From contig CALJKR010000032.1 of the NCBI GenBank assembly GCA_937974555.1, forward strand, positions 1 to 64,000: a stretch of 64,000 bases of DNA, written 5' to 3'. A model generated the notes under the pieces. The model had not been told where the DNA came from. It saw only the letters and a list, made by a program, of their open reading frames with translations, and ran no database searches. Below, in pieces: positions 16,109 to 24,337 of the stretch. Numbering within the stretch: position 1 is the stretch's first letter; each line of letters starts with the position of its first letter. The position numbers and the translations under genes are program-made. Source of the stretch: an uncultured Flavobacteriales bacterium. GTDB lineage: Bacteria; Bacteroidota; Bacteroidia; Flavobacteriales_D; Sanyastnellaceae.

Positions 16109-17147
16109 ATTAAAACTGACCGCATCGACCTTGCACATTCCATTCAAGGTAGCCTTTAAACACAATACGGCAACGCGCAGTGAGACATCTACTTTTTGGG
16201 TAAAAGCAATCCAGGACCAATGGGTTGGGGAGGGAGAAGGTTGTCCGCGGCCCTATGTGACTGGAGAAACGGAAGAAAGCTGCATGCAGTTTTTTAATCA
16301 ATGGTCATCCGAATGGTTGGCCATGGGGCATCTTGAACAATTGAATCAATGGGCGGAAGCGCATGCATCGGAAATCGATCAGAACTTATCCGCATGGTGC
16401 GCAGTGGAAATGGCTTTTTTGGATTTATGGGCCCAGAAATCGGAGACCACGATTCCGCAATTGTTGGGATTTGCGCACGGTCAAGGGGAAGCCACCTATA
16501 CCGCAGTTCTGGGTGACGCATCACCGCAATCGTGGTCGATGCTATGTGATTGGCATTTGAAAAATGAAATGAAGGATTTCAAACTCAAAGTCAATGGTAA
16601 TCCAACCTTGGATAGTGAGCGAATGCAATATATTTTGGAGCGATGTCCCCAGGCTTTTATTCGTTGGGATGCCAACAACATGTGGACCAGCGCTGCGGAA
16701 GCCTTGAACTATCTGCTTCAGTTGCCTGAGGGATGGGTGGGGATTGAAGAGCCCTTGGCAGTTCCCAATTGGGATGAGTTGCATGTTTTAACCAAAGCCA
16801 TCCAAGGCAAAATAATACTCGATGAGCACGTGGTGAAGCTTGCCGATTTGGACAAGGTCCAGATCCCTGAACGCATGGTACTCAACCTGCGTGTTTCCAA
16901 GTGCGGCGGAATACAAAGAAGTATTGCTTTGGCTCAAGCGGCAATTGATAAAGGAATCCATGTGATAATCGGAGCGCAAGTAGGAGAGAGTAGTGCGCTG
17001 ACCCGCGCAGGACTTATGGTGACCCATGCGTTGGGTGGTCGTGTTTTGGCACATGAGGGAGGTTATGGATTGAATCTTTTGGAAGAAGAATATTTTCGAA
17101 TCTCCTACCAATTTGGACCGGCCGGAAAGTTAAATTTTAAGTTTTAA
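16098..17147 (+). CDS. Enolase-superfamily enzyme (dipeptide epimerase / MLE subgroup)
   Basis: The 349-residue barrel enzyme of the mandelate racemase/muconate lactonizing superfamily has the MLE-subgroup acid/base residues K162xK164 and K268. Metal ligands are D191 (in RWDANN), E217 (in GIEEPLA) and D242 (in ILDEHV). The capping-domain motif GEGEGCPRPYVTGET is like that of L-Ala-D/L-Glu epimerases. Dipeptide epimerase, N-acylamino acid racemase and o-succinylbenzoate synthase share this layout, and no menaquinone genes are nearby. It overlaps the GH3 fusion by 11 bp. Next to a GH3, action on an acyl-amino acid or dipeptide-like conjugate is a reasonable inference. Confidence 0.87.
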   Translation: MPNRLKLTASTLHIPFKVAFKHNTATRSETSTFWVKAIQDQWVGEGEGCPRPYVTGETEESCMQFFNQWSSEWLAMGHLEQLNQWAEAHASEIDQNLSAWCAVEMAFLDLWAQKSETTIPQLLGFAHGQGEATYTAVLGDASPQSWSMLCDWHLKNEMKDFKLKVNGNPTLDSERMQYILERCPQAFIRWDANNMWTSAAEALNYLLQLPEGWVGIEEPLAVPNWDELHVLTKAIQGKIILDEHVVKLADLDKVQIPERMVLNLRVSKCGGIQRSIALAQAAIDKGIHVIIGAQVGESSALTRAGLMVTHALGGRVLAHEGGYGLNLLEEEYFRISYQFGPAGKLNFKF

Positions 17148-17213
17148 CAATCAAGTAGTCGTAAATTTAAGGGTTCAGGCGATTAGTATCGTCCAATAGA
17201 AAACCAATTGATC

Positions 17214-18875
17214 ATGAAGTTTATTTTATTTTTCGCAGGCTTATTTGTTACTCATTTATTAAGTGCTCAGCAATGGGGTGATTACACTTTGTACAGTGTC
17301 CAAAATTCCAACGCAGCAGCGCTTTTGGATACCAATGGAACCACTTACCACAGCTGGACATTTGCAACGAACAAGAAGACAGGATATTCATCCTATATGT
17401 TGGAAGGAGGAAATATCATTCGCACCATTTCCAACCAGGGCAATTCTCTGAATGGAGGCGGAATGACAGGGGCTGTGCAGATCAGCGATTGGAACGGCAA
17501 TGTGGTTTGGGATTATGTATATTCCAGTTCAACCTATTGTTTGCATCATGACATTTGTCCATTGCCCAATGGGAATGTTTTGATGATCTCTTATGATGTT
17601 TATACAGCGGCTCAGATGACTGCAGCGGGAAGCAGCGTCAATCACAATATGTGGTTGGAGAAGATCATTGAGGTACAACCTACTGGATTAAATACAGGAG
17701 ATATAGTGTGGGAATGGAAGGTATTTGATCATTTGTGTCAAACCGTTAACCCAACAGGAGCCAATTATGTTACCTCGACGTTGGAGCATCCTGAATTATG
17801 GGATATCAATTTTCAGAATTCTGCGCAGACTTCGGATTGGATGCACATGAATGGCATTGATTACAACCCTGAATTGGATCAAATTACTTTTAGCTCACAC
17901 AACTTGGATGAGATTTATGTGATTGATCACAGCACAACAACCGCAGAGGCGGCGACCCACGCGGGTGGAAATTCCGGCAAAGGGGGTGATATTTTATATC
18001 GTTGGGGAAATCCTTCGGCCTATGGAGGTTTAGGGACGACCATTTTGAATGTGGTGCATGATGCACATTTTATTCCTGCAGGATGTCCCAACGCAGGTCA
18101 CTTGGTTGGTTTTAATAACAACGGCGTATCCAATCAAGTTTCTTGCATCGATGTTATTGATACACCGGACAATGGGTTTGGATTTGATCTTACTCCGGGT
18201 TCCACGTTTTTGCCAGCATCCTATACTTATCGTCAAAATTGCAATGGCCATACCAACAACATGGGTAATTCAGAGCAATTTCCCAATGGCAATATGATGA
18301 TTTGCATCGCGCAGCAAGGATTGATTTATGAAACAGATGCCAGTGGTACGGTTCTTTGGAGCAAGACCATCAACGGCACGATACCGCAAGCCCACCGTTA
18401 TACCGCATGTTTTATTGCAGGAACAACACCGGCCGCGCCTACGGTAACGGCCAATGGTTCTGAACTATCGGCTTCTGCGGGTGGAGGTTATCAATGGTAT
18501 TTGAATGGAGCGCCTATCGCAGGGGCCAATGCCCAAACCTATACAGCTTTGGTGAGTGGAGATTATCAAGTGGCCATTGTCGAGGCGGGTGCCTGCAACT
18601 CAGATCTTTCGGATGTCGTCAATGTTGTGATGACCACGTTGGAAGAACAGTTTGAAAAATCCATGGTGTTGTATCCCAATCCATGTCAAGATCAAGTGAC
18701 CATCACAGGTAAAAAGGTAAAATCCATTGTGGTATTGGATGTTTTGGGGAATTGTATCAGCACTCAAACAGGAGGAAATACTGTGGACATGAAAAACATG
18801 ACCGCAGGTGTTTACTTCATTCAGTGGGTGGATATGCAAGGAGCCGTGGGAGTAGAAAGAGTGATTAAAAAATAG
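17214..18875 (+). CDS. Secreted arylsulfotransferase (ASST)-like protein with T9SS sorting domain
   Basis: The protein has 553 residues from the ATG at 17214. A signal peptide (about 1-18) is followed by an ASST-type beta-propeller (about 20-400) with HHDICPLPNGNVLMI and WMHMNGIDYNPELDQITFSSH, the repeated blade pattern holding the histidines of this family. An Ig-like segment (about 405-470) and a T9SS type A sorting domain (from LYPNPC) complete it. PAPS-independent ASSTs move sulfate between phenols in the periplasm, but many Bacteroidota members are uncharacterised. It leads an operon of secreted proteins and lies 66 bp after the P450 cluster. Confidence 0.85.
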   Translation: MKFILFFAGLFVTHLLSAQQWGDYTLYSVQNSNAAALLDTNGTTYHSWTFATNKKTGYSSYMLEGGNIIRTISNQGNSLNGGGMTGAVQISDWNGNVVWDYVYSSSTYCLHHDICPLPNGNVLMISYDVYTAAQMTAAGSSVNHNMWLEKIIEVQPTGLNTGDIVWEWKVFDHLCQTVNPTGANYVTSTLEHPELWDINFQNSAQTSDWMHMNGIDYNPELDQITFSSHNLDEIYVIDHSTTTAEAATHAGGNSGKGGDILYRWGNPSAYGGLGTTILNVVHDAHFIPAGCPNAGHLVGFNNNGVSNQVSCIDVIDTPDNGFGFDLTPGSTFLPASYTYRQNCNGHTNNMGNSEQFPNGNMMICIAQQGLIYETDASGTVLWSKTINGTIPQAHRYTACFIAGTTPAAPTVTANGSELSASAGGGYQWYLNGAPIAGANAQTYTALVSGDYQVAIVEAGACNSDLSDVVNVVMTTLEEQFEKSMVLYPNPCQDQVTITGKKVKSIVVLDVLGNCISTQTGGNTVDMKNMTAGVYFIQWVDMQGAVGVERVIKK

Positions 18876-18878
18876 CAC

Positions 18879-19883
18879 ATGAAAAAATATTTGTTTGCAA
18901 TGGTCTTGGGGTTGCTGTCCCTTTCGGCTTCAGCCAAAAAAGTGAGATTTTCAGTGGATATGGCAGACCAAACCATCAGTGCTTTGGGAGTGCATGTGAT
19001 GGGCGACTTTCAGGACGAAGCTGGTTTTATCAATGGCGATTGGCAGCCCAATACGGTTTTGATGACGCCCAATGCGGATTCTACTATATTCTCTATCGTT
19101 GTGGAAATTCCAGCATTTAGAAAGTATGAGTATCGTTTTATCAATGGCGATCAATCGTATGAAACCGAATTTATTCCTGTTCCCTCGCGTGTGGGCTATG
19201 ATTTTATCGATAACCGCTGGATTTACATTGATTCATTGGCGAATGATACAACCGATATCGGCGCTATTGTTTTTGGCGGCAACGCACCCAGGGGATTTAA
19301 CTTGATGCGCTTTTTGGTTCAGATGCCTACCTCCATCGCGGTTGCTTCTGAAGGGGTGCATGTCATCGGAGATTTTCAAAATTGGGATTTAACGCAAACG
19401 TATATGTACAGTTTTGTGCCGGATATCTATGAGGTAATTGCCTATGATACCCTGGGAAATCACCAATATCTATTTGTCAATGGGGAATCCATGGAAGGAC
19501 AGGAGTTGGGAATGGACAGTTGTTTTGTCAATCAATTGCGATCTATCCAATTGCAATCCGATTCCGTTTTACTTCCGGTATGTTTTGATCAATGTGCCCA
19601 GACTTGCGCCAATCCTGTTGGGGTCAGTAACAATAATGACGAACTCTTTGGAAACATTTATCCCAATCCTTCGACAGGAGAATTTAATGCGACATGGAGG
19701 GGCATGACTGGTGGAAAAATTTTAATCTGGAATGCGCAGGGGCAATTGAAGCACCAAGCGATGATTCAAGGAAATAGCTGGTTAGCTGATTTTTCAAATT
19801 TGGGAACAGGAGAGTATATTGTACAATTTCAAGATGCCCAAGGCAAGATCAAGCAGATTAAAAAATGGAGCGTGGTACGATGA
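18879..19883 (+). CDS. Secreted protein with two CBM/E-set-like repeats and T9SS sorting domain
   Basis: The 334-residue protein has a signal peptide (about 1-19) and two repeated beta-sandwich units beginning GVHVMGDFQ (about 38) and GVHVIGDFQNWD (about 161), the pattern of CBM20/48 or AMPK-type glycogen-binding domains. A cysteine-rich spacer and a C-terminal T9SS type A domain (NIYPNPSTGEF) follow. It is probably exported and cell-surface attached. No catalytic residues are visible. It sits 3 bp after the ASST gene and overlaps the CotH gene by 4 bp. Confidence 0.75.
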   Translation: MKKYLFAMVLGLLSLSASAKKVRFSVDMADQTISALGVHVMGDFQDEAGFINGDWQPNTVLMTPNADSTIFSIVVEIPAFRKYEYRFINGDQSYETEFIPVPSRVGYDFIDNRWIYIDSLANDTTDIGAIVFGGNAPRGFNLMRFLVQMPTSIAVASEGVHVIGDFQNWDLTQTYMYSFVPDIYEVIAYDTLGNHQYLFVNGESMEGQELGMDSCFVNQLRSIQLQSDSVLLPVCFDQCAQTCANPVGVSNNNDELFGNIYPNPSTGEFNATWRGMTGGKILIWNAQGQLKHQAMIQGNSWLADFSNLGTGEYIVQFQDAQGKIKQIKKWSVVR

Positions 19884-22126
19884 AAAAAATATTTGTTTTA
19901 GGAATCATGATGTGTTTGACTTTGGGCCTTAGTGCCCAAAGTTTTTTTGATACCAATACCATTCAGGAAATCCGGATTTATTTTGGACAACCCAACTGGG
20001 ATTATCAAATGGATACAGCCAAGTGGGGGGCGGATGGATACATCATGGCGGATAGTATTAAAATCAATGGGGCCTTGCTTTTGCAGGCCGGCATTAAATA
20101 CAAGGGCAACAGTTCATACGACTCTACGTATGTGAAGAACCCATTGAATATTGCATTGGATGAATACCTCAATCAAGATTATCAAGGGGTAAAAACCATC
20201 AAGTTGAGTAATCAGTACTTGGATCCCTCAATGATTCGTGAAGTGTTGGCATATTCCATCTTGGGTGAATATATGGAAGTGCCCAAGGCCAATTTTGCTT
20301 CGGTTTATATCAACGATCAATGGCTGGGTTTGTATTCCAATACGGAGACCATCGACAAGGCTTTTTGCTCTGAGCATTTTGAATTCAGCAAGGGAACTTT
20401 CATCAAATGCAATCCGGTTTTGAATCCCAGCCCCAGTACAAAGTCAAACCTAAAATATATCGATGGAGACAGCACCTCCTATTTCAATTATTATGAATTG
20501 AAATCGAATACAGGTTGGAATGAGCTTGTATCACTGTGCGATAGCATCCTCAATCATCCAGAAGCTTTGCCCCAGATGATGGACATGGATCGATTGATTT
20601 GGATGTTGGCTTTTGACAATGCCATGGTGAATTTAGACAGCTACATGGGGGTATTTGCTCAGAATTATTATCTATACAAAGACGGAGCACAACGATTTAA
20701 CCCCATCGTATGGGATTTGAATATGTGTTTTGGAGGTTTCCCCTACATCGGTGGCGGTGGCACAAGCATGGGAGCTTTGACCATCGCGGATATGCAAAAC
20801 CTAACCGGCAATGCCCATGCTACAGATGGTTACTGGCCTTTGATCAAATGGATTCAGTCGCATCCCACGTACAAAAAAATGTATTGGGCACACTTAAAAA
20901 CGATGGTTGAAGAAATGATTCAAAGTGGGCTGTATGTGACATGGGCCAATCAATTTCAAGCTTTGATTGATGACCAGGTAGCTGGAGATCCTTTTTTGTT
21001 TTTTGATTACACCGCTTTCCAAAATGGTCTCAGTACCAATGCCAATTCTGGTACTTATCAGATTCCGGGGATTCAATCATTAATGGATGCCCGCGCCAAT
21101 TATCTGGCAACTACCACAGAGTGGAATTACAGCGTCCCCGATATACAGCCCGTTACTCCTGTTGCGGTAGAAGTAGGAGATACCATGCAAATGCAAGTGG
21201 TTGTAGGGAATGCCAACGAAGTTTATATGGGTTGTCGTTTTTATTCTGGACAGGCATTTGTTCGGTACGCGATGTGGGATGATGGTCTGCACGGAGATGG
21301 CAATGCGGGTGATGGAATATTTGGAATTGAATTGCCCATGGCGAGTGGACAGATGCAATACTATTTCTACGCGCAAAACAGCAATGCCGGAATGTTTTCT
21401 CCTCAGCGGGCGGAGCATGAGTTTTACACTTTGAATGCGGTATTTCAAAGTGCGGCATATCCGGTGATTAATGAGTGCTTTGCGAATAATGCCTCTGGAG
21501 TTCAAAATAATTTTGGGGATTATGCGGATTGGATAGAAATCAAGAACAATTCCGATGTTGTCGTGTCATTGGCAGGATTGTATTTGTCGGACGATGCAAA
21601 TCAATTGCTGAAGTATGCATTTGCTGAAAGCCAATTTGTACCCGCCCATGGTCGGCGTATGGTATGGGCCGATGACCGTTATGAAGCTGGTGTTCCCCAC
21701 TGCAATTTTGGATTGAATAGCATCGCGGATACATTGTATTTATCCGATGCCAATGGGGATATTTTAGACATGGTGATTCTGCAAAATATACCCATTGATA
21801 CCAGTTGGGCACGTTGTCCAGATGGCACAGGGGATTGGACTTTCACCTTCGCAACTTTTCAATCGACCAATTGCGAGGTGGTACAAGTGGAAGAGAAGTT
21901 GAATTCATCAACCTTGATTTTGTTCCCCAATCCCAGCCAAGGGCGGGTGATTTTTGAAGGCAATATTCGAGGAGAATTTCAGTTATTGGACTTGTCTGGT
22001 AGGGTTGTTAAAAAGGGCAACTTGGCTGCTTCAAGAATGGAATGGGATTGGCATGAATTGGACGAAAGTTATTATCTTTTTCAATGCAATGGATTATCCC
22101 AAAAGCTGATGATATTGAATCAATAA
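19880..22126 (+). CDS. CotH kinase family protein with lamin-tail domain and T9SS sorting domain
   Basis: The protein has 748 residues from the ATG at 19880, which overlaps the preceding stop as ATGA. A signal peptide (about 1-20, LGLSAQ) is followed by a CotH domain (about 50-380) with GIKYKGNSS, WLGLYSNTE and NPIVWDLNMCFGG. CotH proteins are secreted kinases in spore-formers, and the Bacteroidota homologues are of unknown substrate. A central beta domain, a lamin-tail domain (VINECFANNASG to about 660) and a T9SS type A sorting domain (LILFPNPSQGRVIFEG) follow. It is likely a surface or secreted protein. Confidence 0.88.
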   Translation: MKKIFVLGIMMCLTLGLSAQSFFDTNTIQEIRIYFGQPNWDYQMDTAKWGADGYIMADSIKINGALLLQAGIKYKGNSSYDSTYVKNPLNIALDEYLNQDYQGVKTIKLSNQYLDPSMIREVLAYSILGEYMEVPKANFASVYINDQWLGLYSNTETIDKAFCSEHFEFSKGTFIKCNPVLNPSPSTKSNLKYIDGDSTSYFNYYELKSNTGWNELVSLCDSILNHPEALPQMMDMDRLIWMLAFDNAMVNLDSYMGVFAQNYYLYKDGAQRFNPIVWDLNMCFGGFPYIGGGGTSMGALTIADMQNLTGNAHATDGYWPLIKWIQSHPTYKKMYWAHLKTMVEEMIQSGLYVTWANQFQALIDDQVAGDPFLFFDYTAFQNGLSTNANSGTYQIPGIQSLMDARANYLATTTEWNYSVPDIQPVTPVAVEVGDTMQMQVVVGNANEVYMGCRFYSGQAFVRYAMWDDGLHGDGNAGDGIFGIELPMASGQMQYYFYAQNSNAGMFSPQRAEHEFYTLNAVFQSAAYPVINECFANNASGVQNNFGDYADWIEIKNNSDVVVSLAGLYLSDDANQLLKYAFAESQFVPAHGRRMVWADDRYEAGVPHCNFGLNSIADTLYLSDANGDILDMVILQNIPIDTSWARCPDGTGDWTFTFATFQSTNCEVVQVEEKLNSSTLILFPNPSQGRVIFEGNIRGEFQLLDLSGRVVKKGNLAASRMEWDWHELDESYYLFQCNGLSQKLMILNQ

Positions 22127-22133
22127 CGAGAAA

Positions 22134-23000
22134 ATGAAAAAGTGGATATTGGGTTGTTTGCTCATAATTTCCATGGCCACTTTGGGCATGTGGGTACTTC
22201 ATGTCCCATATTCCAATGAGCCTGCAGCAACGTTAGAATCGTTTGCTGTCCATTCTACAGAGAGCAATAGAAGCGGGAATACTATTTTGGAGCGATTCCC
22301 GGAGCCGGCCGGTTTCCAGAGAGTGGCGCAGAGTGAGGATTCTTTTGGATTCTTTTTACGAAAGTTTCCGCTATTGCCTGATGGTTCTCCTGTTGAACTT
22401 TACAATGGTGTCATTAAATCGAATCCAGTTCATGAGGCAGTATTTGATTTGTCCGTGGGCAACCGAGATTTGCAGCAATGTGCCGACGCCGTGATGCGCA
22501 TGCGTGGCGAGTATTTGTATGCTCAAAATCGAAAATCAGAAATTCACTTTCATTTGACCAATGGATTTGATATGTCCTATTCCAAGTGGATGCAAGGATA
22601 TCGATTGCAGGTCAATGGAAACAAAACCCAATGGGTGAAGACGCATGAACCTGGTGATAGTCATGAAATTTTCATGAAGTACATGGAAGTGGTTTTCAAT
22701 TATGCCGGAACACTTTCCTTGTCCAAGGAATTGAAGCCCAAGTCCATTGAAGAGATCATGCCCGGCGATGTTTGGATTTATGGGGGATCGCCAGGACATG
22801 CAGTATTGGTGGTGGACGTAGCAAGCAATGCGCGGGGAGAGAAAGTGTTTATGGTGGCACAGAGTTACATGCCTGCCCAACAAATGCACCTTTTGAAAAA
22901 TGAAAACCACCCCCAATTGAGTCCTTGGTACAAGGCCGAAAAGGCACCTTTGCAAACCCCCGAATGGACATTTGATTCAAATGAATTGATGGGGTGGTAA
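22134..23000 (+). CDS. DUF4846 domain-containing protein
   Basis: The 288-residue protein has an N-terminal signal or membrane segment (WILGCLLIISMATLGMWVL). The body carries DUF4846 signatures: ERFPEPAGFQR, FGFFLRKFPL, ADAVMRMRGEYLYAQ, FKSY-like FDMSYSKWMQGYRL, and GDVWIYGGSPGHAVLVVDVA. The function of the family is not known. Part of the fold (GDVWIYGG..GHAVLVVD) resembles NlpC/P60-type hydrolases, but I see no confirmed catalytic triad. It follows the CotH gene by 7 bp and ends the secreted-protein operon. Confidence 0.85.
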   Translation: MKKWILGCLLIISMATLGMWVLHVPYSNEPAATLESFAVHSTESNRSGNTILERFPEPAGFQRVAQSEDSFGFFLRKFPLLPDGSPVELYNGVIKSNPVHEAVFDLSVGNRDLQQCADAVMRMRGEYLYAQNRKSEIHFHLTNGFDMSYSKWMQGYRLQVNGNKTQWVKTHEPGDSHEIFMKYMEVVFNYAGTLSLSKELKPKSIEEIMPGDVWIYGGSPGHAVLVVDVASNARGEKVFMVAQSYMPAQQMHLLKNENHPQLSPWYKAEKAPLQTPEWTFDSNELMGW

Positions 23001-23015
23001 TCCCGGCTTCCTGTT

Positions 23016-23023
23016 TATTTTTG
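23016..23023 (+). promoter_or_regulatory. -7 box TATTTTTG of tcdA
   Basis: A perfect TAnnTTTG box ends exactly 4 nt before the ATG at 23028, predicting a leaderless mRNA. Confidence 0.5.
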
Positions 23024-23027
23024 CCCC

Positions 23028-23756
23028 ATGGGAATGACAGATTTTTCTTGGTTATCCAGAACGCAACTTTTGGTTGGAGAACCGGCATTGCATCGATTGG
23101 CAAAGAAGCACGTAATGGTAGTCGGTATGGGTGGAGTAGGCTCTTTTGCAGCGGAGTTTGTAGCCAGATCCGGCGTGGGGAAAATGACCATCATTGATGG
23201 TGATGTGGTAGACCCCACCAACCGCAATCGTCAGTTGCCCGCCCTGGCCACCAATCATGGTGTGCCCAAAGTGCAGATCATGGCGCAACGCATTCGGGAG
23301 ATCAATCCTGAGATCGAGCTCACTGTTATCCAAGAGTTTGTCAACCCAGATGTGGTGGCGTCGCAATTGGCTCTGAAACCCGATTACATCATAGATGCCA
23401 TTGACAGCATAACACCCAAACTGACTTTTATGCAATTGGCTTATGAGAGTAAAATCCCAATGGTCAGCAGCATGGGGGCTGGAGGGAAGGTAGATCCAAC
23501 CCGTTTGCATGTGGTGGATCTTTCCAAAACATACAATTGTCCTTTTGCCCATCAGATCAGAAAACGTTTAAGAAAGGTCGGCATACGCAAGGGCATCAAG
23601 GCTGTGTTCAGTGACGAAATACCAGATCCCAACAGCATCATGCTGACGGATGGTTCCAATTATAAAAAGTCCGCTTATGGCACCATATCCTATATACCTG
23701 CAACATTTGGCGCGGTAGTGGCTTCCGTGGCAATTCGTGATTTGATGAAAGATTGA
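23028..23756 (+). CDS. tcdA: tRNA threonylcarbamoyladenosine dehydratase
   Basis: TcdA (CsdL) cyclises the t6A37 modification of tRNA to ct6A using ATP. The 242-residue protein has the ThiF/E1-like fold: the nucleotide motif VVGMGGVGSFAAEFVARSGVG (about 29-49), the adenylation segment DPTNRNRQLPA, and DYIIDAIDSITPK. It lacks the zinc cysteines of MoeB/ThiF, which fits TcdA. Its stop overlaps the region just before the LOG-family gene, whose ATG is 2 bp downstream. Confidence 0.93.
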   Translation: MGMTDFSWLSRTQLLVGEPALHRLAKKHVMVVGMGGVGSFAAEFVARSGVGKMTIIDGDVVDPTNRNRQLPALATNHGVPKVQIMAQRIREINPEIELTVIQEFVNPDVVASQLALKPDYIIDAIDSITPKLTFMQLAYESKIPMVSSMGAGGKVDPTRLHVVDLSKTYNCPFAHQIRKRLRKVGIRKGIKAVFSDEIPDPNSIMLTDGSNYKKSAYGTISYIPATFGAVVASVAIRDLMKD

Positions 23757-23758
23757 AA

Positions 23759-24337
23759 ATGCAAGTTTGTGTATACTGCGCTTCAAGCGCTCAGATTGAC
23801 CCATTGTTTTTTGAGGCAACCCAGGAAATGGCTCGGCTATTGGTTGAGCACGACATACAAGTGGTCTTTGGAGGTGGTAGTTCTGGATTAATGGGGAAAT
23901 TGGCTGACGAGGTGTTGGCACAAGGAGGAAAAATAAAGGGCATCATGCCTCAATTCATGAACGAAGTAGAATGGGGACATCGTGGAGTGTCTGATTTTAC
24001 TTATACGGCAACCATGCATGAAAGGAAGGCCAAATTTTTAGAAGGGACGGACGCCATTATCACATTGGCCGGGGGGACTGGGACTTTTGAAGAACTCTTT
24101 GAGGCTATCACGCTTAAAAAATTGGGACAGATAGACACGCCCATCGTGATACTCAACACCAAAGGCTATTACGATCTTTTTAAGCAATGGATGGAATTGG
24201 CTGTTCAGGAGAAATTCATGTCCGATGATCAATCGGAAATCTGGCGCGTTGTGGATACACCCGCAGAGGTGATTCCCGCTATTCTGCAATTTGAAAGAAA
24301 AAAAATAGATATTAGAAACGCCGGAAAATTGCGTTAA
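23759..24337 (+). CDS. LOG family protein (TIGR00730 type)
   Basis: The 192-residue protein is of the LONELY GUY family, which cleaves cytokinin-nucleotide or other nucleoside 5'-monophosphates to ribose 5-phosphate and a base. Motifs are GGGSSGLMGKLAD (usual GGxxxGLMG) and AGGTGTFEEL at about 95-104, where the family normally has PGGxGTxxE; here proline is alanine. MHERK supplies the conserved arginine region. It is co-transcribed with tcdA. Its stop codon abuts the convergent histidine kinase stop with no gap. The physiological nucleotide is unknown. Confidence 0.9.
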   Translation: MQVCVYCASSAQIDPLFFEATQEMARLLVEHDIQVVFGGGSSGLMGKLADEVLAQGGKIKGIMPQFMNEVEWGHRGVSDFTYTATMHERKAKFLEGTDAIITLAGGTGTFEELFEAITLKKLGQIDTPIVILNTKGYYDLFKQWMELAVQEKFMSDDQSEIWRVVDTPAEVIPAILQFERKKIDIRNAGKLR

